Source: CBDCGS01 sp965216915
GTDB lineage: Bacteria > Pseudomonadota > Alphaproteobacteria > UBA828
DNA length: 64,000 nt
Direction of reading: 5' to 3'
Assembly: GCA_965216915.1 (NCBI GenBank)
Contig: CBDCGS010000001.1
Location: forward strand, 62,001 to 126,000
The notes beneath the pieces are model-generated. The model made no database searches, had not been told where the DNA came from, and saw only the letters and a program-made list of their open reading frames with translations. Shown one piece after another: positions 8,099 to 16,521 of this stretch. Positions within the stretch are counted from its first letter, which is position 1, and each line of letters starts with the position of its first letter. Made by a program: the position numbers and the translations under genes.

Positions 8099-9901
8099 TC
8101 AGCTCCCCTCGCCCGGCTTGTCGGCGAGCGGCGGCAGGTCCAACTTCAGGCTCAGCTCCTTGAGGTGGCGCTCGGAGGCCGGCGAGGGCGCGCCCATCAT
8201 CAGGTCCTGCGCCTGCTGATTGAGCGGGAACATGATGACCTCGCGGATGTTGGGCTCATCGGCGAGCAGCATGACGATGCGGTCGATGCCGGGCGCGATG
8301 CCGCCATGGGGCGGGGCGCCATATTGGAACGCCTGGTAGAGCGCGCCGAAGCGGCGTTCCACCTCGTCCTTGGGATAGCCCGCGATCTCGAAGGCCTTCA
8401 CCATCACGTCGAGCCGGTGGTTCCGGATCGCACCGGAGGAAAGCTCCACGCCGTTGCACACGATGTCGTACTGATAGGCGAGCACGTCGAGCGGGTCGTC
8501 GGCCTCGAGCGCCTCGAGCCCGCCCTGCGGCATCGAGAACGGGTTGTGGCTGAAGGCGATCGCCTTCGCCTCCTCGTCGTATTCGAACATCGGGTAATCG
8601 ACGATCCAGCAGAAGCGATAGCTGCCCTCCTCGATCAGCCCGAGCTGAGTGCCGAGCTCCGTCCGCACCGCACCTGCGTAGCGCGCGGCAAGCGCCGGCT
8701 TGTCGCAGCTGAGGAAGAGCGCATCGCCGTCGCCGAGGCCGGCGGCCGCGCGCAGCTCGGCGAGCACGTCGTCGGGGATAAACTTCGCGATCGGCCCCTT
8801 GCCGGCGCCCTCGTCGAAGATGATGTAGCCGAGCCCCGGCGCGCCGAGGCTCTGCGCGAAGCCGATCATCTTGTCGAAGAAGCTCCGCGGCTGGCCGGCG
8901 ACGCCTTTGACCGGAATGCCGCGCACGATGCCGCCCTTCGCGATGACGTTTTTGAAGGCCTTGAATTCCACGCTCTCGCGCCCGAAGAACTCGGTCACGT
9001 CGACGATCTCGATCGGGTTGCGCAGATCCGGCTTGTCGGTGCCGTAGCGCAGCATCGCATCGTTGTAGGCGATGCGCGGGAATGGCGACGGCGTGACCGC
9101 GCGCTCCGAGAATTCCTCGAAGACGCCGCGCATGACGGGCTCGACCGCGTCGAACACGTCCTCCTGCTCGACGAACGCCATCTCGACATCGAGCTGATAG
9201 AACTCGCCGGGTGAGCGGTCGGCGCGCGCATCCTCGTCGCGGAAGCACGGCGCGATCTGGAAGTAGCGGTCGAAGCCGGACGCGATGACGAGCTGCTTGA
9301 ACTGCTGCGGCGCCTGCGGCAGCGCATAGAAATTGCCGGGGTGCATGCGGCTCGGCACCAAGAAGTCGCGCGCGCCCTCGGGCGAGCTTGCCGTCAGGAT
9401 CGGCGTTTGAAACTCCATGAAGCCCTGCTCGATCATGCGCCGGCGGATGCTCGAGATGATCGCGCTGCGCAGCACGATGTTGCGATGCATGCGCTCGCGG
9501 CGGAGGTCGAGGAAGCGATAGCGCAGCCGCACCTCCTCGCCATAGTCGTGCTCGCCATGGACCGGCAGCGGCAAGGTCTCGGCGTTGTTCTGCACCGCCA
9601 TCTCACGGATGCGGATCTCGACCTCGCCGGTCGGGATCTTGGGGTTCACGGTCTCCGCGTCGCGCGTCACCACGGGGCCCGTGACGGTGATCACCGTCTC
9701 GGGCTTGAGCGCGGTGACCGCGTCGAATAACGCCTCGCCCGCTTCGGCGACGCATTGCGTGATGCCGTAATGGTCGCGCAAATCGACGAAGACGAGATGG
9801 CCGTGATCGCGCACGCGGTGGACCCAGCCGGAAAGGCGGGCGGTGTTGCCGACATGCTCCGACCGGAGCGCGCCGCAGGTGTGGGATCGATATCGATGCA
9901 T
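8099..9901 (-). CDS. aspS: Aspartate--tRNA ligase
   Basis: The 600-residue class II aminoacyl-tRNA synthetase has the bacterial layout. An OB-fold anticodon domain (residues 1-110, GWVHRVRDHGHLVFVDLRD) is followed by the catalytic core with motif 2 (FRDEDARADRSPGEFYQLD). A GAD insertion domain and motif 3 (GGIAPGIDRIVMLLA) near the C-terminus complete it. It charges tRNA-Asp. His33 in the RDHG block matches the His that marks relaxed-specificity enzymes, which also form Asp-tRNA-Asn for GatCAB conversion, so the protein may be non-discriminating. The gene is divergent from zur across a 141-base gap containing a Zur box. Confidence 0.97.
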   Translation of the reverse strand: MHRYRSHTCGALRSEHVGNTARLSGWVHRVRDHGHLVFVDLRDHYGITQCVAEAGEALFDAVTALKPETVITVTGPVVTRDAETVNPKIPTGEVEIRIREMAVQNNAETLPLPVHGEHDYGEEVRLRYRFLDLRRERMHRNIVLRSAIISSIRRRMIEQGFMEFQTPILTASSPEGARDFLVPSRMHPGNFYALPQAPQQFKQLVIASGFDRYFQIAPCFRDEDARADRSPGEFYQLDVEMAFVEQEDVFDAVEPVMRGVFEEFSERAVTPSPFPRIAYNDAMLRYGTDKPDLRNPIEIVDVTEFFGRESVEFKAFKNVIAKGGIVRGIPVKGVAGQPRSFFDKMIGFAQSLGAPGLGYIIFDEGAGKGPIAKFIPDDVLAELRAAAGLGDGDALFLSCDKPALAARYAGAVRTELGTQLGLIEEGSYRFCWIVDYPMFEYDEEAKAIAFSHNPFSMPQGGLEALEADDPLDVLAYQYDIVCNGVELSSGAIRNHRLDVMVKAFEIAGYPKDEVERRFGALYQAFQYGAPPHGGIAPGIDRIVMLLADEPNIREVIMFPLNQQAQDLMMGAPSPASERHLKELSLKLDLPPLADKPGEGS

Positions 9902-9977
9902 GGTGGCGAGCCGAAGCGTTTCGCAAGGCCGCCGATCAACGATGGCGGCGCGCCGGACAAGCCACGGATCGGGGCGC

Positions 9978-10007
9978 GTGTCAAGTCGAGCCGCAGGATG
10001 TTATAAT
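9978..10007 (+). promoter_or_regulatory. Predicted sigma70-type promoter of zur-znuCB
   Basis: A perfect -10 hexamer TATAAT (10002-10007) lies 18 bases downstream of GTGTCA (9978-9983, four of six matches to TTGACA). The start of transcription would be near 10014, about 30 bases before the zur ATG. The -10 is embedded in the Zur box, so bound Zur would block RNA polymerase. Confidence 0.6.
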
Positions 10008-10014
10008 GTAACAT
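9998..10014. promoter_or_regulatory. Zur operator (zinc-responsive palindrome)
   Basis: The 17-base sequence ATGTTATAATGTAACAT has perfect six-base arms (ATGTTA/TAACAT) around a five-base centre. It fits the Zur boxes known from alphaproteobacteria (TGTTATA-type palindromes). It lies 28 bases upstream of the zur start and overlaps the predicted -10. Zn-bound Zur would repress its own operon here. Confidence 0.75.
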
Positions 10015-10042
10015 TGCCAACGTTCGAACCCGGAGCGATGCC

Positions 10043-10540
10043 ATGCCCGAGCAAGGGCCGACCGCGGAGCCGCGCTTTTTCGGCCGACGCCATGCACACG
10101 AGGCCTGTGTGCAGCGGGCGCTCGCCGAGGCCGAGGCCGTCTGCGGCCAGCGCGGCGCCCGTCTCACGCCGATTCGGCGCGCCGTGCTCGCGCTGGTCTG
10201 GGAGAGCCATCGCGCGATCAAGGCCTATGACATTCTCGATGCGCTCGCCGCGCGCGGCCGCCGTGCCAAGCCGGCGACGGTTTATCGCGCGCTCGAGTTC
10301 CTGCTGGAGCACGGCCTCGTGCACCGCATCGACAGCCTGAATGCCTTCGTCGGCTGCCTGGCGCCGACGCGCGACCATCGCGCGCAGTTCCTGATCTGCG
10401 AGGATTGCGGCGAGGTGAGCGAGATGGCGGCGCCCGCGATCAACCGCGCGGTCGCACGCAAGGCGGGCGCGGCCGGCTTCGCGGTGCGCCACCAGATCAT
10501 CGAACTGCATGGCCGGTGCCCGGAATGCCGTCCGTCGTAA
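10043..10540 (+). CDS. zur: Fur family transcriptional regulator Zur
   Basis: The 165-residue regulator has a winged-helix domain (RLTPIRRAVLALVW, ATVYRALEFLLEHGLVHRI) and a C-terminal dimerisation/metal domain. The latter contains HRAQFLICEDCGEVSE and a final HGRCPEC, two CxxC pairs that form the structural zinc site of the family. Zinc sensing rather than iron sensing is inferred from the operon: znuC begins inside the zur stop region and znuB follows, and a Zur-type palindrome lies in the promoter. The start at 10043 has a GGAG motif a short way upstream. Repression of zinc uptake in zinc-replete cells is the expected role. Confidence 0.92.
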   Translation: MPEQGPTAEPRFFGRRHAHEACVQRALAEAEAVCGQRGARLTPIRRAVLALVWESHRAIKAYDILDALAARGRRAKPATVYRALEFLLEHGLVHRIDSLNAFVGCLAPTRDHRAQFLICEDCGEVSEMAAPAINRAVARKAGAAGFAVRHQIIELHGRCPECRPS

Positions 10541-11352
10541 CCGCGCACGGGCACGCCGACGCCGCGCCCACGCGGGCAGGCGCACGGCCGTTGGTCGCCG
10601 CTCACTCCGTCGTCGTGCGGATCAGCGGGCGCACGATCCTCGACAATGTCTCGCTCAACGTCTCGGCAGGCGAGATCGTAAGCCTGATCGGGCCCAATGG
10701 CGCCGGCAAGACGACGCTCGTGCGCGCGCTGCTCGGCCTCACCCGGTGCGACACCGGCACGATCACGCGCGCGCCGGCGCTCACCATCGGCTACGTGCCA
10801 CAGCGTCTCGCCATCGATCCCGTGCTGCCGATCTCGGTGCGCCGCTTCCTCGCGCTGGCGCAGGCCGCGCGCGGCGGCGGCCGGCGCGCACGGCGCGAGG
10901 GCATCGCGGCCGCCCTCGCCGAGGTGGGCAGCGAGCACCTTCTCGATCAGCCGCTCGAGAGCCTGTCGGGCGGCGAGTTCCGCCGCGTCCTGCTTGCGCG
11001 CGCGTTGCTGCGCGATCCCGACCTCTTGGTGCTCGACGAGCCGGTACAGCAAGTGGACTTCGCCGGCCAGCTCGCCATGTACGAGCTGATCGGCGCGATC
11101 CGCGCGCGCCGCGGCTGCGGCATTCTGGTCGTGTCGCACGATCTTCACCTGGTCATGGCGGCGACCGACCGCGTGCTCTGCATCAACCGGCACGTCTGCT
11201 GCGCGGGCCGACCGGAAGCGGTGAGCCAGCATCCGGACTATATCGCGCTCTTCGGACCGAGCGCGGCCCGCGAGCTCGCGGTGTACGCCCACGCCCACGA
11301 CCACGCGCACGACATCGACGGCGAGATCGTGCCGCTCGATACGCGCGAGTGA
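10525..11352 (+). CDS. znuC: Zinc ABC transporter ATP-binding protein
   Basis: The 275-residue ATPase shows Walker A GPNGAGKTTLVRALLG, signature LSGGEFRRVLLARALL, Walker B LLVLDEPVQQVDF and the H-loop VVSHDLHLVMA. DEPVQxVDF is typical of ZnuC. The ATG at 10525 overlaps the zur stop by 16 bases, so translation is probably coupled. The C-terminus carries a His-rich stretch (AHAHDHAHD) that could bind zinc. It works with ZnuB at the inner membrane; the periplasmic zinc-binding protein ZnuA is not encoded in the window. Confidence 0.95.
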   Translation: MPSVVTAHGHADAAPTRAGARPLVAAHSVVVRISGRTILDNVSLNVSAGEIVSLIGPNGAGKTTLVRALLGLTRCDTGTITRAPALTIGYVPQRLAIDPVLPISVRRFLALAQAARGGGRRARREGIAAALAEVGSEHLLDQPLESLSGGEFRRVLLARALLRDPDLLVLDEPVQQVDFAGQLAMYELIGAIRARRGCGILVVSHDLHLVMAATDRVLCINRHVCCAGRPEAVSQHPDYIALFGPSAARELAVYAHAHDHAHDIDGEIVPLDTRE

Positions 11353-11406
11353 TGCGGGCCATGCCATGTACCCCGTGTCGCGCGGCGCGATCATGACGAG
11401 CGACCC

Positions 11407-12228
11407 ATGCTTGACGACTTCTTCGCCCGCGCGCTGATCGGCGGCGTAGGCGTCGCGCTTGCGGCGGGGCCGCTCGGCTGCTTCGTGGTGTGGCGGCGCA
11501 TGGCCTATTTCGGCGAGACGATCGCGCATAACGGGCTGCTCGGCATCGCGCTCGGCTTTGCGATCGGGATCGACCTCAATGCCGGCATCCTCATCGTCTG
11601 CGTCGCGGCCGCGCTGCTGCTGCTCCTGCTGCAGAACCAGCGACGGCTCGCGACCGACACGCTGCTCGGTATCCTGGCGCACAGCGCGCTCTCGCTCGGG
11701 CTGATCGCGCTCAGCTTCATGGAAACCGTGCGCGTCGATCTCGTGGGCTATCTGTTCGGCGATATCCTGGCCATCACCGAGCGCGAGATCGTCTGGATCT
11801 ACGTCGCGGGCGCGGCTGTGCTCGCGGTGATGGCACTGATCTGGCGCCCGCTCCTCGCGCTCACCCTGCACGAGGATCTCGCGCGAGCGGAAGGTGCGCG
11901 GGTCGCGCTGGTGCGCGCGCTCTACACGCTGCTGATCGCGCTTGCGGTCGCCATCGCCATGAAGGTGGTGGGCATCATGCTGGTGATCTCGCTCCTGATC
12001 ATCCCGGCGGCGACCGCGCGCCGCCTCGCTCGCTCGCCCGAGCAGATGGCCGCGCTCGCGAGCCTGATCGGCGCGGGCGCCGTGGTCGCAGGCCTGCACG
12101 GCTCGCTCGCCTGGGACACGCCGTCCGGCCCCTCGATCGTGGTCGCGGCCCTCGCGCTCTTCCTGGTGGCGTTCGGTGCCGGTGCCGTGCGCGATCTTTG
12201 GCCGCGCGCCGCCGACTCACGCCGCTGA
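11407..12228 (+). CDS. znuB: Zinc ABC transporter permease
   Basis: The 273-residue polytopic membrane protein of the ABC-3 family has about eight hydrophobic segments. These include IGGVGVALAAGPLGCFVVWR at the N-terminus and KVVGIMLVISLLIIPAATAR, the conserved family helix near residue 190. It forms the channel of the zinc importer with ZnuC. A 54-base gap separates it from znuC. Its 3' end overlaps the convergent hydrolase gene by 12 bases. Confidence 0.94.
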   Translation: MLDDFFARALIGGVGVALAAGPLGCFVVWRRMAYFGETIAHNGLLGIALGFAIGIDLNAGILIVCVAAALLLLLLQNQRRLATDTLLGILAHSALSLGLIALSFMETVRVDLVGYLFGDILAITEREIVWIYVAGAAVLAVMALIWRPLLALTLHEDLARAEGARVALVRALYTLLIALAVAIAMKVVGIMLVISLLIIPAATARRLARSPEQMAALASLIGAGAVVAGLHGSLAWDTPSGPSIVVAALALFLVAFGAGAVRDLWPRAADSRR

Positions 12229-13017
12229 GTGCGCCAAGAGAAACCGCGCGAGCACCTCGTTGAACTGGTCGGGCACGACCTGCGAGCAGCAATGCGCGCC
12301 GCGCTCGAAGATCACGAGTTCGGCGTTCGGGATCGCAGCCGCCAGCTCCTCGGAGTAATACGCCGGCGTCAGATGATCGTCGCGCGCGCCGATCACGAGC
12401 GTCGGCGTCGTGATCTGGCCGAGCGCGCCGGTGCGGTCGAAGGCGAGGCCGGCGTCGATGCGGCTGATCTGGATCTCGGCCGGCGGAAAGTCGGCGAGCA
12501 GGCGGGCGGCAGCCGTTTCGATGGCGTCGTGGTTCTCGCGGATCCACCAGTTCGGGTAGAGGAAGAGCGGCGTCGCGCGCACGTAAGCGTCCGCGCCGGA
12601 GTCCGCGAGCAAGGTCTTGCGTGTCGCCATCACGCGTTGGCGGAAGGGGCAGGCACGCGTCCAGGTGTTGGCGATGGTGAGGCTGAGCAGGCGGTCGGCA
12701 TGGTCGATCGCCATCACCTGCCCCATCGCGCCGCCCGTCGAATGGCCGACCATGTGCGCGCGCTCGATGCCGAGCGCGTCCATGAGGCGCAGGAGATCGT
12801 CGGTCATCTGCTCGATCGAATAGTCGATCAGCGAATAGCTCGATTGGCCGCAGCCGCGGTGATCGTGGATCACGACACGGTGGTCGACCGCGAAGGCCTC
12901 GATCTGCGGGCGCCAATAGGCCCCGACACCGCCGAGGCCCGGCACGAGCAATAGCGGCGCGCCATCGCCGTGGCTCTCGTAGTAGAGGCTGACATCGTCG
13001 AACTCGTGCAGCGGCAT
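12217..13017 (-). CDS. Alpha/beta hydrolase
   Basis: The 266-residue hydrolase starts MPLHEFDDVSLYYESHGDG. It has the oxyanion block LLLVPGLGGVGAYW, the nucleophile motif GHSTGG, the acid region PTLVIGARDDHLTP and the catalytic His in ERGAHCC. Overall it resembles RutD/3-oxoadipate enol-lactonase-like hydrolases. The ATG at 13017 is preferred over a long upstream extension, because that extension is antisense to the hisI region and lacks family character. The gene is divergent from hisI (70 bases apart). The substrate is unknown. Confidence 0.9.
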   Translation of the reverse strand: MPLHEFDDVSLYYESHGDGAPLLLVPGLGGVGAYWRPQIEAFAVDHRVVIHDHRGCGQSSYSLIDYSIEQMTDDLLRLMDALGIERAHMVGHSTGGAMGQVMAIDHADRLLSLTIANTWTRACPFRQRVMATRKTLLADSGADAYVRATPLFLYPNWWIRENHDAIETAAARLLADFPPAEIQISRIDAGLAFDRTGALGQITTPTLVIGARDDHLTPAYYSEELAAAIPNAELVIFERGAHCCSQVVPDQFNEVLARFLLAHSAA

Positions 13018-13087
13018 GGCCGCGCCCTCCCCGCGCCTGTGATAGGCTCGGACATAGACCGCGCAACCGAGATGAGCAAGCTGAGCG

Positions 13088-13474
13088 ATGACCGAGGCCG
13101 CCGACATCGCAGACGCCGTAATCGGCCAGCTACGCTTCGATGCCGCCGGCCTCGTGCCCGCGATCGCCCAGGCGCACGACACGGGCGCGGTGCTCATGCT
13201 CGCCTGGATGAACGCCGATGCGGTGCGCGAGACGCTCGCGACCGGCCAGGTATGCTACTGGTCGCGTTCACGCGCCGCACTCTGGCGCAAGGGCGAGAGC
13301 TCGGGCCACGTCCAGCGTCTCGTCGAGCTCCGCTTCGACTGCGACACCGACGCGATCCTGCTGCTCGTCGAGCAGACCGGACCCGCCTGCCACACCAACC
13401 GCCCCACCTGCTTCTTCCATGCCGTCCGCGACGGCGAGATTCGCGTGATCAGCGCGCCTGTGACGGGGTCTTAG
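13088..13474 (+). CDS. hisI: Phosphoribosyl-AMP cyclohydrolase
   Basis: The 128-residue protein catalyses the third step of histidine synthesis, opening the purine ring of phosphoribosyl-AMP. It shows the family core LIAQAHDTG-type start (AIAQAHDTGAVLMLAWMN), YWSRSRAALWRKGESSGH, the metal-binding DCDTDAILLLVEQTGPACHT and TCFF. The Zn-binding cysteines and Mg-binding Asp residues are in place. It is a stand-alone HisI without the HisE domain, usual in alphaproteobacteria. No other his gene is in the window. Confidence 0.95.
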   Translation: MTEAADIADAVIGQLRFDAAGLVPAIAQAHDTGAVLMLAWMNADAVRETLATGQVCYWSRSRAALWRKGESSGHVQRLVELRFDCDTDAILLLVEQTGPACHTNRPTCFFHAVRDGEIRVISAPVTGS

Positions 13475-13541
13475 GCGCCGCGGCCGCCCCCGGAACGCGA
13501 TCCACTCGCGTCGGCGTGACGATCCGCGTTAGCGTGGGCGC

Positions 13542-14264
13542 ATGTGCGGGCGCTATTCGCTGTTTCATCCCTGGGAGGAGGTCGCGGACTATTACGGCCT
13601 CGTCGAGACCACGCGGCCCAACCTGCCGCCGCGCTACAACATCGCGCCGACCCAGAAAAGCGCGATCGTCCGCGCGGGCGACGACGGGCGGCGCAGGCTC
13701 GCCTTGATGCGGTGGGGCCTGCTGCCGCCGTTCGCGAAGGACACGCGCATGGCCGCGCGCTTCATCAACGCGCGGAGCGAAACGGTCGCGACCCAAGGGG
13801 CTTACAAGGCCGCCTTCCGCGCGCGCCGCTGCATCGTCGCGGCCGACGGTTTCTACGAATGGCGCAAGGAGGGCAAGGCCAGGCTCCCCTTCCGCATCGC
13901 GCGTCCGGACGATGCGCTGCTCGGGTTTGCAGGCCTCTGGCAAGCGTGGCGCGTGCCGAGCGGTCTCGAGCTGCGCGGCGAGTATGCGGAATACGCGCCG
14001 GGCGATTGGATCGAGACCTACACGATCCTCACCACGGGGCCGAGCGAGGCCGTCGCCGCGATTCACAACCGCATGCCCGTGATCTTGAATGAAGCGGATT
14101 TCGACGGTTGGCTCGGTGGTCCATCGCCCGGCGACCACGCGGCGCTGCTAAAGCCCTATGAGGGCGCGCTCACGGTGCGGCCGGTGAGCCGACGGGTGAA
14201 CAATGTCGCGAATGACGACGCCGGCTGCATCGCGCCGCCCGGCGACGGCGACGAGACCCGCTGA
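13542..14264 (+). CDS. SOS response-associated peptidase (SRAP/HMCES-type, YedK-like)
   Basis: The 240-residue protein has the invariant catalytic Cys2 (MCGRYSLF), exposed when the initiator Met is removed, plus PRYNIAPTQ, NARSETV, RRCIVAADGFYEW and HNRMPVIL. The Asn, Glu and His of these motifs form the active site. SRAP proteins make a thiazolidine DNA-protein cross-link at abasic sites in single-stranded DNA and so shield replication forks. Length and motif order are normal. It stands alone, 68 bases after hisI. Confidence 0.95.
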   Translation: MCGRYSLFHPWEEVADYYGLVETTRPNLPPRYNIAPTQKSAIVRAGDDGRRRLALMRWGLLPPFAKDTRMAARFINARSETVATQGAYKAAFRARRCIVAADGFYEWRKEGKARLPFRIARPDDALLGFAGLWQAWRVPSGLELRGEYAEYAPGDWIETYTILTTGPSEAVAAIHNRMPVILNEADFDGWLGGPSPGDHAALLKPYEGALTVRPVSRRVNNVANDDAGCIAPPGDGDETR

Positions 14265-14292
14265 CAACGCCGCGCGGCCTGCTCCGCCACCG

Positions 14293-14880
14293 CTACTCTG
14301 CTGCGACGGCGCGGCCGGTGACACGGCGCACGACCTCGCCATCCACCAGCCGCTGGAAGGTGATGCCGATGCCGGTCTCGGTGCGCGTGCGACTGTAGAT
14401 CTCGAGCTCGAAATGGCCGTCATCGCGCACGGTCACCGAGTAGACCTTGAGTGTCGAACCATCCGCCGTGCCCCAGCGCACGGCGTCGCCGCCCAACGGG
14501 TCGACCTCCTTCTTCTTGCGGAAGGGCGATGCCTGGGGCACCTCGATGTAGTAGGGCCCCCGGTCCGCGGGCTCCAGAATGAGCCGCGAATGACGGCGCT
14601 TGACGCCCGGCACATCCCGCCGGCCGTCGACCTTGATGATGGTCTCCCACTCGACCGTGAGACCACCGCGCGAATAGGGCTTGAGCTCGATCGTCAAATC
14701 GCGCTCCTCGACCTCGCCGGTGTCGATGTCGACCGCGTTGGCGATGCCGATGAACTCGCCCATCAGGGGCGCGACATTGGGGTCCTCATCGTCCGCCCAG
14801 GCACTGCCCGCCGCGCCGATCAGCGCAACGCCGAAACACGCCGCCAACGCAAGAGCATAGTCACGCCAACGCCAAACCAT
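14293..14880 (-). CDS. Secreted beta-rich protein, paralogue B of a tandem pair
   Basis: The 195-residue protein has a signal peptide (ALALAACFGVALIGAAGSAW, cleaved before ADDEDPN). The mature chain is strand-rich: LTIELKPYSRGGLTVEWETI and DPLGGDAVRWGTADGSTLKV, then VYSVTVRDDGHFELEIYSRT. I do not recognise a named family. It aligns by eye with the protein encoded just upstream (14885-15442), sharing PLxG...W...IYS/VYS...G.F...GI.F...G in the same order. The two genes are four bases apart and co-oriented. The ATG at 14880 is chosen because the signal peptide follows directly. Confidence 0.75.
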   Translation of the reverse strand: MVWRWRDYALALAACFGVALIGAAGSAWADDEDPNVAPLMGEFIGIANAVDIDTGEVEERDLTIELKPYSRGGLTVEWETIIKVDGRRDVPGVKRRHSRLILEPADRGPYYIEVPQASPFRKKKEVDPLGGDAVRWGTADGSTLKVYSVTVRDDGHFELEIYSRTRTETGIGITFQRLVDGEVVRRVTGRAVAAE

Positions 14881-14884
14881 CTCG

Positions 14885-15442
14885 TCAGTCTCCTGCCCGC
14901 GTGAAATGACCCTGCAGCACGAGTTCCTCCTCGGCGCTGCCGACCGCGACATAGTCGAACGCGATGCCGCCCTCGACACGCTCGACTGCGAACTGGTCGA
15001 GCACGAACGCACCGGATTCGGCGAGGCGCAGGCTGTAGATCGCGATCACGGGGCCCTCGACACGCGCCCACATCATCGGCTCGCCGTCGAGCGGGTTGCC
15101 ATTGTCCGAACCATCGAACAGATCGCCGTCGATATCCCTCGCACGCATCACGGCTGCGCGCTCGGTGGGCACGAACTCGGCCTCGACCGGCACCACGGCG
15201 ATCGTGCCGTCGGGGCGCCAATCGATCGCGGTCCAGCGTGCGTGAAACTCGTCGCCGCTTGCGTCGATCTCGATGGAGAGCGCGCCGGCGCTCAAGCCGC
15301 CGAGCGCGCCATCGCCGGTGCGCCGAAGCGAGGAGCCCGTCCACGTGCCGTCGAATGCATCGAACGCGCTGTCGGCAAGCGCCGGCGCGCTGACCGCGCA
15401 GATGAGACCGAGTAAAACGCATGCGCGGGAAAGAACTCTCAT
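14885..15442 (-). CDS. Secreted beta-rich protein, paralogue A of a tandem pair
   Basis: The 185-residue protein has a signal peptide (SRACVLLGLICAVSAPALA, then DSAFDAFDGTWTGSS). The FDGTWTG start resembles lipocalin-like exported proteins. Later blocks include NPLDGEPMMWARVEGPVIAI, YSLRLAESGAFVLDQF and GGIAFDYVAVG, which match paralogue B in spacing and hydrophobic pattern. The function is unknown. Start at 15442 is based on the signal peptide. The gene lies downstream of the SDR gene, separated by 91 bases, and probably forms a two-gene operon with paralogue B. Confidence 0.75.
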   Translation of the reverse strand: MRVLSRACVLLGLICAVSAPALADSAFDAFDGTWTGSSLRRTGDGALGGLSAGALSIEIDASGDEFHARWTAIDWRPDGTIAVVPVEAEFVPTERAAVMRARDIDGDLFDGSDNGNPLDGEPMMWARVEGPVIAIYSLRLAESGAFVLDQFAVERVEGGIAFDYVAVGSAEEELVLQGHFTRAGD

Positions 15443-15533
15443 GGCTCGCCATCGGCGTGGTTGCGCCCGTATCGCGCGAGATGATGCCGCAACTGCGCCG
15501 CGAGAGAAAGCGCGGCGCCCCCACACCGCCGCG

Positions 15534-16382
15534 TCAGCCATAGCGGCACCCAGTGAGCTCCCCGCTTAATGCCCAAAGACGCTCGCCGACGACCGCGTCG
15601 CGGGACTCGGGTGAGCTCTCGATCGCGCGGCACTCGTCGAAATAGCGGCCATTGACGCCCGCCACATCGGGGCTCGCCGCAACATACACGCTGGTGCGCG
15701 CGCCCTTCTCGACATTGATCGCGGAAATCTGCTGCGCGAGACGGATGGCGATGTTGAACCAGCCGCGCGTGTTGTGCCCGAACTTGCTCGCCACGAAACC
15801 GGGATGGAGCGCGTTTGCCGTGACGCCCGACCCTTCGAGCGCGGCCGCGAGCCGGCGCGTGAAAAGGATATTGGCGAGCTTGCTCTGCTGATAGGCCCGA
15901 AGGCCCCGGTAGCGGCGGCGCCCGCCGGGGTCGTCGAGGTCGACCTGCGGGCCTTGATGGGCGGACGAGGCGACGTTGACGATGCGCCCCGCGTCCGCGG
16001 CCCGCACGCGCGCCAGAAGAAGCCCGGTGAGCAGGTAGTAGCCGAGGTGGTTGAGCGCGAAGGTCATCTCGATGCCGTCGACGCTCTCCACGCGGCGATG
16101 GAAATAAGCGCCCACATTGTTGACCAGTACGTCGATCCGCGCCAACCGCGCGTTGAGCCGCCCGGCAAGCGCGCGGATCTCGGCCTGGCTGGAAAGATCG
16201 GCATGCTCGAAGGTGATGCCCGCGTTCGCCGTCTCGCGGACCATTGCATCAACCACGCGGCCACCCTTGGCGGCATCCCGCCCGACGATGGTCACATCCG
16301 CGCCGCGACGCGCAAGCTCGCGGGCGGTCACACGGCCAATGCCGTCGGTCGCGCCGGTCACCACGCAGACCTTGTCTTTCAT
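15534..16382 (-). CDS. SDR family oxidoreductase (retinol-dehydrogenase-like)
   Basis: The 282-residue short-chain dehydrogenase has TGATDGIG (cofactor glycine motif), LVNNVGAYF (NNAG variant), the catalytic Ser in NVASSAHQGP and the catalytic YQQSK. VVGRDAAKGG after strand 2 suggests NADP(H). The family resembles retinol dehydrogenases and light-dependent protochlorophyllide-reductase-like SDRs, which lack a fixed substrate. It is monocistronic or heads the two secreted-protein genes downstream. Confidence 0.9.
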   Translation of the reverse strand: MKDKVCVVTGATDGIGRVTARELARRGADVTIVGRDAAKGGRVVDAMVRETANAGITFEHADLSSQAEIRALAGRLNARLARIDVLVNNVGAYFHRRVESVDGIEMTFALNHLGYYLLTGLLLARVRAADAGRIVNVASSAHQGPQVDLDDPGGRRRYRGLRAYQQSKLANILFTRRLAAALEGSGVTANALHPGFVASKFGHNTRGWFNIAIRLAQQISAINVEKGARTSVYVAASPDVAGVNGRYFDECRAIESSPESRDAVVGERLWALSGELTGCRYG

Positions 16383-16521
16383 CCGATTGCATCTCCGGCC
16401 TAGCCGCCCTCATGCGTCAATCTTGCGTCGCGGGTCGGTCGGATCAAGGCCGGCAGCCAATGCACGCGCCGCCGCGCGGAAAAGACGCAGCGTCACGCCG
16501 ACGGGTCCCGGGAGGAGCCGG

